Shown in pieces: positions 34,424 through 45,905 of a DNA stretch of 64,000 nucleotides. The translations under genes and the position numbers were made by a program. The stretch's first letter is position 1; every line of letters starts with the position of its first letter. The notes beneath the pieces were generated by a model that was given only the letters and a program-made list of their open reading frames with translations, did no database searches and was not told where the DNA came from. Source of the DNA: Spirodela intermedia (taxonomy: Eukaryota > Streptophyta > Magnoliopsida > Alismatales > Araceae); assembly GCA_902729315.2 (NCBI GenBank), contig LR746265.1:9233392-9297391 (forward strand), in the 5' to 3' direction.

Positions 34424-36600
34424 GTCTCAGCAAAGTGTGCGGACCTCTGAGTTGCAAAGCAGAGATAGGAGGGGTCATTCCTAGCACGTCTGGCTCACAC
34501 AAGCTGCTTCAAAAAAACCGAATTCTTGAAAAAATCATCGAGTACCAAGATCTGAAAAGTTGAGGATAGAATAAGTAATAAATGATAACAAAATACCCAA
34601 TGATGTGCTTTCCCGCCAGTGAAATTTAAAGTAATGGAGAAAGAAGGTCTAGTCCATTGTTGAGTTGAAAATGCTTACACGCATTATATTTAGTGAGATA
34701 ATTTTTTTCTAATTGTCAGAATACAAAAATTCACCACCAAGATAAATCATAAGACGAAAACAGTGTTAGAGAAAAATAACAGAGAATGTCTGATCGAACC
34801 ATAATCAAGTACGTGGACAAATTGTCATCATCTGCAAAACTGTATGCGTTGTTAAAACAAGAAGAAACCAATGCACATCTTTTTCTGCCATATACCAAGA
34901 TTTAAGTTCATTCTCCTCTCCTAGAAATAAAATTACCCAAGCGATCCTCCACCATTGCAATGATAGTTTCCTCATTATATATATGGTCAGTTCAATACTC
35001 TCTTTCGTGGACTTCGCCCCTACAACTCAATGACTATCTTTTTTCTTTGAACTGGAAACGTAACACTGGTAAGATGAAATGGCACCTTCCTGTTCCTAAT
35101 TAAACTCATATAGAAACCTGAAAAATTGCACAACCTCTCACACTGATAGCTGACGATAGCTGATGCCAGTTTTTCTTGATGTCAAGTTTGCTTTATCGCT
35201 AGAAACTCTAACACGTACTTGTTTACACGCCATCACAACTGACGCCATAACTCAATTATTACGTGGGCTACTTTGATTTCCGTCAAAGAATTCAATAAAA
35301 ACTGTTAAAACAACAGAGTTTTCATGAGATCCTCAGTCAGCATTTCTCAATAAACAGATTGGCCATGCGACTCGAAAAATTGGCGTTAATTAGCTCTTGT
35401 AATTGAAAATAGGTGTCAAAATATTTTACATAAAAAAATGATGACAGTTCTTCTCATGGATGTGTTTGTAACCCTCTTAAATCTGAATTGGCCGATCAAG
35501 GTTCTACTCGAATTGAGATCGCCTTAGGCCATCCAAATCAGCTGATTTAACCCTCTTAAATGCTGCCCGTCAGCCATTTGGACTAGCAAAAAAATGCAGA
35601 AATATTCGCCCCCAGAATCAGCCGATGCAGCATACCTTTCCACAATGGGTGGTTTTCTTTATTCCCATTACTGAAGAGTCTCTTTCCTACTGCTTTGGGA
35701 ACATTTGTGTTTAGTGACGTCTGAGAAAATGCTGAAAAATAATCGGATATTGAATGATAGTCATTTCCCCTTGGGGGAATAACAACAGTAGTCTTAAATT
35801 TCTGCTGATATGTAGTGTGAAATTTATTGACAACCATACATTACGCAAAAGCTTATTCATGTAGCTACTCGAGCGGAACGTCCAGAACCTCTCTATTTTG
35901 CGACACGAGGGGCCACCTAATATTCGTCATTTTTTTTTCTAAATAGTAGTCTTTGTACCCCAAAATCAACTCTGAGCCGCAATCCTGCGAGCTTCAACCA
36001 TAGTAACAACGGAGCCGGTGAACAAGCATCTGAAATTCTCGAAGAATCAATGAGAAAGAAACTGACGGACGGAACATTTGCTCCCGACAATGGTATCAAT
36101 CCTGCTCACTATAACTCTCCGAATGAACGAGTAATTAAAGAAACAAAGAGAGCAGCCGGACAAACAGCAGACATTAAAATCCCGACGGCAAATCGCGAAT
36201 CCACAAAGGAATTCAAACCAAAAAGCCGTGAACATCGAACAAATGAAGCACAGATCAAGAACAAGACAATGCTAATGCTCACATAATCAACGAGACATTT
36301 GACGCGAGCACATAATGCTACACAGAGTCCAGCCGAGCGAATCTGCAAGTGCCACTCCGCAGAGCAAGAGCGACCGAGCTATCGAGAGAGCGAGAGAGCG
36401 AGAGAGCGAGAGAGAGAGAGAGAGAGAGATCGCTCAATGAGTGTGCGTTGGGAGGAAGATCGGACGTTTGAATAAATACCACTCCGACTGCTGCCGCTCC
36501 TAACATTCTAAAGCGGCTCCTGGTTTCTTCTATCAGGCCGTTGTACACACCGTAGGTAACTCCGTGACGGCGCAGAAACCTTAGCCGCATATCCCAGCAA
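34424..36600 (-). promoter_or_regulatory. Upstream region of the DUF789 gene, possible leader exons and uORFs
   Basis: 34424-34552 is probably leader exon: a TTTTCAG acceptor ends at about 34552. Farther up, minus ORFs with real ATGs occur at 36590 (MRLRFLRRHGVTYGVYNGLI..., followed by a possible GTATTT donor near 36477) and 35837 (ending at a GGTATGC donor after 'ENHPLWK'). They could be spliced leader exons carrying an upstream ORF. A (GA/CT)n tract lies at 36384-36429. The remainder is AT-rich with nothing recognised. Confidence 0.3.
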
Positions 36601-37032
36601 TGATGACGTCATCTAACGGCGTCGATGTCCCTCCCGCCGTTTTCGAGCAATCGGTGTCCTAAAATACTCTGCAATCTCACGTGGATTAGCCGCCTACGTG
36701 GCCACCCAACAGGTCGTTGGCACGTGCGTCAGGACACCCGAACCCTCAATCGGAGCAGCCGGTCAGTGGTGCCAGCGGGCCGACCCTTTCCGAGACAGGG
36801 CCCGGGCCCGGCCGGGACAGGCGCACTCCGGCCCATCATAACATCGTGTGTTGGGTGATGGACCAGGCCCGAAAAATGTATCCGAAGCCCGTTTCTAAAT
36901 CATTTCGTCATCATCTTCTCTCCTTCTTCCCTGCCTCCACCGAACAGACCATAGCTGTGAGAACAGATAAAGTAGGGGCCGATCCCCGCCCCCGTCGTCG
37001 TCTTCCTCCCTCCGTACCCTCACCACTCCCAC
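36601..37032. promoter_or_regulatory. GC-rich, possibly bidirectional promoter
   Basis: CpG-rich stretch between the minus-strand leader at 36590 and the plus-strand TATA at 37033. It contains GGCCCATCAT and 'ACCAGGCCCGAAA', which resemble plant site II (TGGGCC-type) elements, and a CACGTG-core CACGTGCG at 36721. It is compatible with divergent transcription. Confidence 0.3.
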
Positions 37033-37493
37033 ATATAAGTCAGATCGTTACTCCCGTCTCTCTTTCTCTCTCTCCGTCTCTCTAACTTTCTCTCTCTACT
37101 GTAAAGCTTCGCTGGGCAGAGGAGCCCGCCGGGCCGACGGGGATGGACAAAACGCAGGGAAGAGGCGCAGACGGGCGGCCATTAATGGGAGGAGATCTCG
37201 GCGAGGCCGAGGAAGGCAAAGGGGAATTCCCCTTTCTTTCTCTCTCCTCTCTCCTCTCTCCTCCTGGTGCAACAACCCCGTACGCGGTACTCCGCCTGCG
37301 TGAGTGGTGGCCGGAGACGAAGATCCCCCCGCTCCTTCCCTTTCTTTTCAGCTGTGCATTCAAGGGCTCCTTTCCGCCATTGGAGACCCCGCAGCTCCCT
37401 TTTTCTCACAAGAAGAAGCCCCACCTCTCTTTCTCTCTCTATCTCTACTGCATATCCATGCATGGGTGCGTTCCGTTTCTTTACGATATCTAG
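37033..37493 (+). CDS. Possible small gene or first exon, unrecognised
   Basis: A TATA-like ATATAAG (37033-37039) is followed by a CT-rich leader and an ATG at 37143 that opens a 116-codon frame starting MDKTQGRGADGRPLMGGDLG. A strong GTGAGT donor lies at 37300, just after 'TPYAVLRL', so the true product could be spliced. I do not recognise a family. The sequence is GC-rich until 37420, then becomes simple. It lies between the DUF789 leader (divergent) and SPL (convergent). Confidence 0.25.
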
Positions 37494-37574
37494 TTGTTAT
37501 GGCAGAAAGATCGGAACCTGCAGAATATTTCTCAGCAGCGATGGACATGCTGATTGCGTTACGCTGCATGCGTT

Positions 37575-37609
<35 letters not shown>

Positions 37610-37856
37610 CTTGGACTGTTCATATTAATGAAGAAGAGAAAGGTGACTTGTAGTAGTAACGGCCGCGATGCCACCGAGGATCTTCTCGTCTCTCCCTCTC
37701 CCCTCCGTCTGTAATGGACAGACGACGGCTCGGTGAGCCCAACCCACAGTAACAGTAAACCAGGTGACGGTGAAGTGAAGGATGAGCGGGGGCAGCCTGT
37801 TTTTCATTTAGGGCAGACGATCAACACAGCGGAAGGAAGACCCAGAATATGAGAGG

Positions 37857-37902
<46 letters not shown>
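37494..37902. other. SPL downstream region with (GA)n tracts
   Basis: Contains (GA)n at 37576-37607 and 37861-37898, the second ending four bases before the SPL stop codon. Frames here are repeat artefacts; probably SPL 3' UTR on the minus strand. Confidence 0.5.
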
Positions 37903-38091
37903 CTAGAAGGAGAGCTTGAGGGAAAGATCCAACTGGTTGCCGCCGATGGCAAGGGACGGAGAGGACGACGATTCATCAATGGCCCTCGTCGCCGCACCCA
38001 GCTTCGAGCTGCAGGGGAAGAACATGCGCTCCTTCAGCTCTGTCTCCGGCGATCTCCTCCTCCTCACCTCCGTTCCTCCCTGTAGAAAGTA

Positions 38092-38145
<54 letters not shown>

Positions 38146-38864
38146 TCTTCTGGTTCGCTACCTGATCATCCATGCGATCGGCGAGAAAGAGATGGAGGGG
38201 ATGCTTCCCCTCTCCCAGACCGGCATCTCCTTCCCCCGTCCGAAGCTTCTCCCCCAGCAGCCGTTTCGTCTGAGAACAAGAGCATGGAAGAGATGATGTG
38301 TACGCCGTCGCCGGGGAAGAATAAGAAGAAGAGGAAGAAGCTCTTGCTTACCCTGACGCAGAGCTCGCAGCGCTCCGAGCACTGCAAGCTTTGGCTTGAA
38401 GGGAACTCCGCGAGCGTGCCATGGCCGCCCACCTGGAAGCCGCCGCCCGCCATGGCCACCCGGTAGCGAGCGGCGGCGACGTGGTAGGGCAAGCCGGAGG
38501 CGGCCCACGGCGAGCTGTGTCCTACCGGTGGCGCCGTCGTGGCGAGGGAAAGCCCGCAGAGGGCTGGCTGGCGTAGCTGCTGGCACAGCGGCGGCTCCGC
38601 GTGGGTTATCTTGCGCCACTGCTCCTGCAGGCGCAGGCGCTCGAGCTGCTCGACGCCGAGCCCGCGCTGAGGGGGCTTCCTGGGGGCAGACGGCTTCTTC
38701 TTGGCCTTGGCGGGGCGAGGGGCCGGTGGGCTCTGCTGGGGGAGGGCCTCGCCGGAGGGGACGAGCAGGGCGGCGGCGCCGCCAGCGTGGGGTAGGAAGA
38801 CGCCGGCCCGCCTGTCCTGGGACGCGGCGGGAGCGGCCGACCAGACGAGGAATGCAGTCTCCAT
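37903..38864 (-). CDS. SPL: SPOROCYTELESS/NOZZLE-like transcriptional repressor
   Basis: Adaptor-type repressor of the SPEAR family; Arabidopsis SPL/NZZ recruits TOPLESS through a C-terminal EAR motif and is needed for sporocyte formation. Exons 38352-38864 and 37903-38079 on the minus strand give 229 aa (Arabidopsis about 314). Seen: N-terminus METAFLVWSAAP; a basic stretch KAKKKPSAPRKPP; the SPEAR helix PQRGLGVEQLERLRLQEQWR (about residues 66-85); a Cys pair block QCSERCELC at the end of exon 1, comparable with the RCDTC block of Arabidopsis SPL; 'KERMFFPCSSKLG' in exon 2; and the C-terminal EAR motif LDLSLKL two residues before the stop. The 272-bp intron has a (CT)n tract ending 14 bp before the acceptor. 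A TATA box lies about 110 bp upstream. The long opposite-strand frames here are shadows. Confidence 0.88.
38095..38140. repeat. (AG)n microsatellite in SPL intron
   Basis: Pure 46-bp AG repeat (CT on the coding strand) just upstream of the exon 2 acceptor, acting as an extended pyrimidine tract. Confidence 0.9.
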
Positions 38865-38903
38865 CGCCCTCCCAAGAGATGCGGAGACTCTTAGTAGACA
38901 CTC

Positions 38904-38908
<5 letters not shown>

Positions 38909-38951
<43 letters not shown>
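38909..38951. repeat. (GA)n microsatellite in SPL leader
   Basis: Nearly pure GA repeat between the TATA box and the ATG, hence CT-rich in the mRNA leader. Confidence 0.9.
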
Positions 38952-38956
<5 letters not shown>

Positions 38957-38969
38957 GGAGAATGGAGTG

Positions 38970-38982
38970 GGTATATATAGAC
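38970..38982 (-). promoter_or_regulatory. TATA box of SPL
   Basis: The minus strand reads GTCTATATATACCC, a consensus TATA box about 110 bp before the ATG. The interval contains a (CT)n leader tract (38909-38951). Confidence 0.6.
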
Positions 38983-41429
38983 GGGGAGTTAGGGTTTCCA
39001 GGGGGAAGATGACGAGGGCACCGTGGCGGCGCCGGTGGTTCTTTTGCTGGCGGAGGGCACCTGGGCCTGGGGCCACTCTCTCTCTCTCTCTTCTCTTTCT
39101 CGCTCTCTTTCTCTCTGCATGGAGGACATCGGGAAGAGAGGCAGGGGGAGCCCTGAGCAGGCTGTCCAGACGAGATGGGAGATACGAATTACTGGTTCTG
39201 GAGGAGTTGCGCATCGAACGTGACACAACCAACTAAGTGTCCTAGCGGAATCCTCATCACAAGGGTTTACCAAAAGTTTTAAAATAATATGGTTATACAG
39301 AGGGTATAATTAATTTAATATGAATATAAATGAAATGAAATTCCCATTGACTTAAAAGCATAAATAAAATTATTCTTAAGTATCTTCAATTTTATTTGAT
39401 GGATGTGTAAATAGTAATTATCTAACAAAATGATGGTTTCATGCAAATATTACCTTATATTAAGTGCTATGGAGCCCAGGCAAACATTCAATGATAAATT
39501 TTTTGTTGACTTAAAAGATGAGAAAATAATTATTTTAAAATAGCACCGATTTATTTGATAAATATAAAAGGACTTTTCGATAAGGATCGGAGGGCTTTAC
39601 ACAAGCACTATAGGAAGTCGATAATGATGATAATGCAAAAGAAAAAAAAAAGTTTTCTAACTTGGGCAAAGTTGATGTCTATTTTGACCAACAAAAGTCG
39701 GCATTGGATAATAATTTCACTACCATAGGGAGATTACATGTAGCCCAAAGCCCATTTCTTATGACTTTAATTTTGGGCCATCCTTCACATTCATTCAACC
39801 TTTTTCATCAAAATTTTACATTTAATCCAATATGGGTGTTAGTTATTGCCTAAAACTTTACTACATTATAGACGACTTGCCCATCTTTGTTGATGTAGCT
39901 TTATCAATACATTAGTTCAAGGGAGGGGTAAATTAATGTGGCATAAACAAAGTGTTAAGAGAAGAGGTAAGAGAGAAGGGAGAAGAAATAAGAGAAAGAA
40001 AAAAGAGACTGGAATAATATGTCACTCGTTCAACAATGTAATCCATAGGGATTTATGTTTTAACCTAAGGAATAAGCTGCCCTCTAAATAACTCCTAAAT
40101 AGGTTAGGCCCAATAACTCTAACATATGTAATTGGGACAAGCCCAATTACTTCAATAGAAAGGCTTCTAATGGTTTGGTCAGCTAGACGTGCTCTATTTT
40201 GTAAGGAAAAAATCTTTTAAGTTCTACTCAACTGGGAGTGAGACATATTGAATCTCAATTTTAGTAAAAATCTACTAAATATAGAAGCTCAATGAGCAGC
40301 TTGTGCTGGGTTATTTGACTCCCATAACCCAATATTGAAAGTAATAGTATCAACTAATTTTTTAATAATATGAAGAATGAAGAATGAAGAATGTTCTTTC
40401 TAGAACAGCTTGGAGCTTCCTTAACTTAAGAAAACCTTTCTCTTGAATGAAAGAAATCTCATAAATAAGATGAAGTTGTTGAGGGCTTGAGCACGAGCAA
40501 TCTCCTCTATCATTGAATACTCAAGTATGATAGTTTTTCTTTGACTCCTTCGAGGAAGGTGGGGGGATGAGAAGCTCTCACTTTTTAACCTAATCTTTGG
40601 TCTTGATGAAAGGCTCTCATTTGTACACAACTTATCATCTCAGCCACTAGTTGCGTGGTCTTTATTGGGTTCCTGCATGCACCTAGAAATCCATAAAAAG
40701 TACACACGTTAATCTTGTAAAACATCTCATCCTCTCTCTCTCTCTCTCTCTCTCTCTTACTCTCTTAATTCTACACTTAGGACCAATTCTAGGCTTAATA
40801 CTTGGAAGGCCTGAGCCTAGAATGACTCTACATACCCCAGAAAATAATGAATAATATTCTTGAAATGATGAATACTCTTTAATTGTGTAAGTGTCACCAA
40901 TAATTTTGATTTTATGATAATAAAATATTCTACAACATATCTTTACATTAAAATAAATGCCCTTATTTCCTCTCTCTTAGTTCGGCCTCTATTGAATTCA
41001 GAATATCTGGACGCTCATAGAATGAGTAAGTAATCTATGGGCCGATGGGATGAAGATGGAAGCTTACTGTATTTAGGATAAACATGGGCTCAATTTATGT
41101 GGATATCCTGAAATTTCATGCTTGAAAAAATTATATTCCTATTTTTCTTGGTTTATCACTTGAATAATTTTCTTGTTCATGAAAATAATTAAATGGTCTT
41201 ATTTTTATTAATCTCATTGATTGACAAATTTACCCAAAAAAACCTGCACTACTTCAAACCAGGGCTTATTTTAAAAACACCCAATCAATCTCTTATTTTT
41301 TGGCGGTATGATTGCCCCTAAATCACTCTCTCTCTCTCTCTCTAAATCTCCTGTACAATTCAAGATGGAGAGAGATGAGGTCTTCTCTGGGTCAAGTGAA
41401 GGCTTCATTAAGATTAAGAGGAGAGTCCA
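38983..41429. other. Intergenic region between SPL and petC
   Basis: 38983-39230 is GC-rich SPL promoter with a CT-rich part at 39075-39116. 39240-41400 is AT-rich. It holds GGCCCAAT/'ATTGGGCC'-type repeats near 40100-40150, a (CT)n run at 40733-40757 and one at 41323-41342, with no gene recognised. A decayed LTR element is possible at 39900-40700 but I cannot mark its ends. Confidence 0.4.
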
Positions 41430-41437
41430 CTATAAGA
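41429..41437 (+). promoter_or_regulatory. Possible TATA box of petC
   Basis: ACTATAAGA stands 286 bp before the ATG, giving a leader of about 250 bp that includes CCGCAATCC and other GC-rich sequence. A closer TATA was not seen. Confidence 0.3.
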
Positions 41438-41715
41438 CCCTTCTTTTCTGCTGGTAATTATCGCTTAGGATGAATTTATCCCCGATTTCTTCGAAAAAAA
41501 AGGGCTCTCTTCCTATTTTTATTTTTTCTGGTGGCAATCCAAAAGATGTGGCCGCCTGCGGCCAGCCACCCGTCATCGACCACAGGTTATCCAAAACCAC
41601 GCTAACAGAGCCACCGTCCACACGCCTCCTCCCAGGACATATACTCCCAGGGAGCCGTATGAGAAAACCCCGATCCCCGCAATCCTTCCCAGGGTAGCTA
41701 GAGGAGATCTCGTCC

Positions 41716-43021
41716 ATGGCGGCCACAGCGCTCTTCACTGCGGCCGCGCCGTCTAAGGTAAGCAAGCTTCTAGGTTTCCTCTGGTTCTCTTTCTGCTCTG
41801 CGGCTTCTGACTGTTTTGTCGCCGGCCGGTGGGGTGTTCTTCCTCCGGCAGCACTTGTCGTCGGCGAGGAATGGGGGCTTCTCTACGGCGAGGGGGTTGC
41901 TCTGCAGGGCGCCCAAGGGGCTCGGCCTGGGCCGGGAGAGGAGGGGGAAGGTGGTGGCCATGGCCACCAGCATCCCGGCCGACAGGGTCCCCGATATGGG
42001 GAAGAGGCAGCTGATGAACCTCCTGCTGCTCGGCGCCATTTCGCTACCCGCCACGGGGATGCTCGTTCCCTACGCCGCCTTCTTCGCCCCTCCCGGGTGA
42101 GCTAGCTTCTCCCTTCTCGTCTCCTCCTCCTCTCTCTCTCTTTCTCTCGGTTTCTACTCGGATCCGGATGAAGGGACGAGTTGATTGGATTAATTTGTGG
42201 AGGAACACAGAAATTCTTCTGGTCTCTCTCTCTCTCTCTCTCGCATTTGATTGCAGAATAATTACGCAGTGACTCGCCTAGAATCTCCAATTCCATTCTT
42301 CACCCAAATCGATCGTCCTCTTCACTGGGTCTCCTTCCTTCTGCGCCTATTCTGCATCCGTGCGGCATAATCCCTTGGTGCCACAGATATATATATATAT
42401 ATATATCTCATCTCTGATTGAAGACCAAATGCCCACTTGTTTGGGTTTGATCTCTGGTCAAATTTCGACCTCATTTCTTCGTCACATCTCAGATACTGCT
42501 CCATCTTCAGTTCCTCTTTCTCTCTCTCTTCTCACTCATCAAGGATGATGATTGTTTCTGTGTGGTTGGAATGTAACCAGCTCTGGCGGCGGCGGTGGCG
42601 GCACCGTGGCGAAGGACGCCCTGGGTAACGATGTCCTCGCCTCCGAGTGGCTGAAGACCCACGGCCCCAACGACAGAACCCTCACTCAGGGCTTGAAGGT
42701 GGGCACCCAAACGTCCTAATTTCTCCTCCGCCTCCTCCTTCTCAGTTCTAAATTTGTTGACAAATTTATCAGACAACTCCGATTTCTTCGGAGATACAAA
42801 TTCAACCCAGTTTTACGGCTGACTAACCCAAAAGTAAGCTAGATTGGGGAAGTCAGCAGCACTTTGTCAGAAAGGTCCAAGTTTTCGTGCTGGAATTTGA
42901 TGGAAGGCCCAGAGCAGCATCCCATCAGAATTCTAATCCCTGCCCCGGATCGGGTGTTGGGGTGCCACAGTTTTTTCTTATTTTTGGTGGGGAGGGGGGG
43001 AATTTTCTGTCAACAAAACCC

Positions 43022-43064
<43 letters not shown>

Positions 43065-43891
43065 TCTGCATCATATCGCCTCTCTGCTCATAGAATCCTC
43101 TCATGAATCACCATCATCATCATCATCATATTATTATTGTTATTAATAATTTTTTCTTTTTGAATGAAAAATTAACTGTAGATGGGGTTTTCCAGGGTGA
43201 TCCGACCTACCTGGTGGTGGAGAACGACAAGACGCTTGCCACTTATGGAATAAATGCGGTGTGCACTCACCTAGGGTGTGTGGTGCCGTGGAACAAAGCG
43301 GAGAACAAGTTCATCTGCCCTTGCCACGGTTCCCAGTACAACAACCAGGGCCGCGTCGTCAGGGGTCCCGCCCCTCTGGTCAGCTCCATCCTCTCCATCC
43401 CCTTGACTTTCAATCGTTTCCGGCCGTTTCTCTCTCTAGATTCCTGTTTTGTTTCCGTCTTTCTTCCGCCCAGGACTGGCCGGCCAACGGTGCTGTGCGC
43501 CGTTTCTTGCTCTAAGTTCTTGTTCTTGTTCTCGCCCTGGGATTCTTCGATCTGATGCGCTGTTTCTCGCCAAGTTCCTGCTCCATTTAGCCTCTCTGTT
43601 TCTCTTCGTTATTTTGGCTCCGACCCAGAGCGGCCGGTCCCGTGCGCCATTTCCCTCTCTAAGTTCCCTGCTTTATCTCTCTTTCCGCTCCTCGTTTTCC
43701 GTCGCTTCTATGCCTTGATGCGAGCATTCCACCCTCTCTCTCTCCGTCTCACTCTCTCTCTCTCTCTCTATCTCTGTGACGATTCGCAGTCGCTGGCTCT
43801 GGCTCACGCAGACGTGGACGACGACAAGGTTATCTTCGTGCCGTGGGTGGAGACGGATTTCAGAACCGGTGAGGCTCCCTGGTGGGCTTAG
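41716..43891 (+). CDS. petC: Cytochrome b6f Rieske iron-sulfur subunit, chloroplast
   Basis: Nuclear-encoded Rieske [2Fe-2S] protein that passes electrons from plastoquinol to cytochrome f in the thylakoid b6f complex. Five exons: 41716-41757, 41852-42096, 42581-42698, 43196-43378, 43790-43891; all GT/AG, total 229 aa, the usual length. Exon 1 and the first part of exon 2 form a Ser/Ala/Arg-rich transit peptide ([14 protein letters not shown]); the mature protein starts near [15 protein letters not shown], followed by one membrane helix ([20 protein letters not shown]) and a glycine hinge SGGGGGG. Exon 4 holds both cluster-binding boxes, CTHLGC and CPCHGSQY. Exon 5 ends [10 protein letters not shown], as in other plants. 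Intron 2 contains (AT)10 and intron 3 a long (ATT)n; both leave the splice sites intact. Confidence 0.97.
42387..42406. repeat. (AT)10 microsatellite in petC intron 2
   Basis: Twenty bases of AT repeat in intron 2. Confidence 0.9.
43022..43062. repeat. (ATT)n microsatellite in petC intron 3
   Basis: About 13 ATT units, followed 45 bp later by (CAT)n at about 43105-43130. Confidence 0.9.
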
Positions 43892-44469
43892 GCCACCTCG
43901 ATCATCATCTCTCTCTCTCTGTTTCTACAGTTGGGACGATCTTCACTGTCCGTTCTTTTTCTTATTATGGAGCCCTGTTGTAGTACTGTCTCTGCCCAAC
44001 TTGATTGGGTGGAAATTGGATAGAAAAACTGTTCACCTTGTAAAACCTCATCTTGGGCCCAATAGAGAGATGATAGGCCAATGGAAGCCCATAAGAAAAG
44101 GGCCTCATTTTGTTGCTCAAGATGGGCCCGGATATGAGAGACCCCCATGTGTGATATCATTGCTCGAGATAGCTCGATTGGGCCTTAAAGAGCCCAATAA
44201 CCATAGCTTAGATACTGCAAGTGAATGGCCCAATTATTGGCGAAGCCCATATAAGTCCGCTATTTTGACTGTGCACACGGTATGCTGTGCTGGGTCCAAT
44301 TAAATGGTTCAGTAGATCGGGGCGATTTTTGTCGGTGTTTCAATTCCAGGCAGGGTGGACCTGACACGACACTAATGGGGATGAAGACGAATTACATGGC
44401 AGACTGCCTGGATCTGATGTCACATCCGTGGCGTGATTTCTGATTCTTGGGCCGCATGATTCTCTACAG

Positions 44470-44628
44470 AGAGAGAGAGAGGGAGAGAGGGAGAGTGGGG
44501 GAGGTAGAGTGTGTGAGAGAGGTAGAAAATGAGAAAACGAGGGAGAACGAGAGACAGAAGGAGAGAGAACCAGAAAGGGGAAGAGAGAGAGAGATAGAGC
44601 GAGAGAGAGGGGGACGGAGAGAGAGAAT

Positions 44629-44690
<62 letters not shown>
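44470..44690. repeat. Compound GA/TG microsatellite
   Basis: Imperfect purine repeat, then (TG)12 at 44629-44653 and (AG)n to about 44686. Open frames on both strands here are artefacts. Confidence 0.9.
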
Positions 44691-45859
44691 TCATCATACA
44701 AAAAACTACGAGCTGTTTCGCGGAGTGCAGAGCACTTGGGTTTAATGGCTTCACATCGGGAGCCCGACAGCATCCGACGCGACAGCTGGACTTTGTTGCG
44801 GTATATGCACTGGGTATTAAATACACCATGCAGGCTCAAATCCTAATCACAACTTTCATAATCCTTGAATGCCCTGGAGCTCGTGGAATGCTTTCGCAAT
44901 GACACCAACATCAAAACCAGTTCTTCCTCCAACCCCCCCTCTCTCTCTTTCTCTCTCTATCGCGCTCTCTACCTCTTAAGTAGAAGCCTATGAATCTAGA
45001 GTGGGGATTCTGAGCGATCTATATCTGAAATGGTTGGGTCTGTTGCATCTGTCGTTGCGCCAACCACCAGTACTGCAGGTCCTTTTGATCATCATTATTT
45101 GACCATGCACTGCTGATGATCTAACAACGAGGACAGATATCTGCCGCGCGCGAGAAATATCTCCGCACTATTTTTGCGGATCAGGTTCACTCTGCAACTC
45201 GGCAATGGTTCAATGCGGAGAAATATCTCAGCACTATTTGTCGGCACGTATGCCAATAACTAATCGGGGGATGATTATATAATTGAGATGACAAACCTGT
45301 TTTCCTCTTGAGAGTAAACCCTAGTTGCCTCTGATTAAGGAAACTATGCTATATATTTAATGAAAATTCACCTGTGAGAGTTATTAGTTTCCAAACCAAA
45401 TGCGTTAGTTTACCGAATATCTCTTTAGAACTCTTTTGGGGCTTAGCTTAGTGCATGACGATCCTTGATGGATTTCACATTCGTAGTTCATCAAATTTAT
45501 ATCTGTATACTTCACTACTAATGACTTGTTTCCATTATTCTTATTCTAGTGAAAACATGGGATGGAATTTTGGCGCGTGGGTTTGCGCACCCCGATGAGA
45601 GAGATTCATAAATCTGATTGAACAGAAACCAGCCTGTTGTTTGGTTATTCTCAACAAGTGCTGGTTTACAAGGGTAAGTTGCACGTGAAAAGGACAGATC
45701 TTGGGACATGGTATGAAGACAAGTTGACGGAGAAAAACGTAGTCTTTTAGCCACGTTACAGATGCTACTCATTGTCTTGTAAAGGTTTTGCCGGTCATCC
45801 AGCTTTCGTGCCCTGAGTACCATTAAATGCCCGAGAATTTTCCATTGCATCCCACAGCG

Positions 45860-45862
<3 letters not shown>

Positions 45863-45901
<39 letters not shown>
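45863..45901. repeat. (GA)n microsatellite
   Basis: Pure GA repeat of about 39 bp in the petC-decarboxylase interval. Confidence 0.9.

Positions 45902-45905
<4 letters not shown>

Noticed and set aside
38158-38980. Long frames of 194 and 247 codons over SPL
   Set aside because: Arg/Pro/Ala-rich shadows of GC-rich DNA. The frame with the SPEAR helix and EAR motif is the gene.
43103-43555. 150-codon frame with a His run as a petC start
   Set aside because: It begins in the (CAT)n of intron 3 and runs past the exon 4 donor. Splice sites and Rieske family alignment define the real exon 43196-43378.
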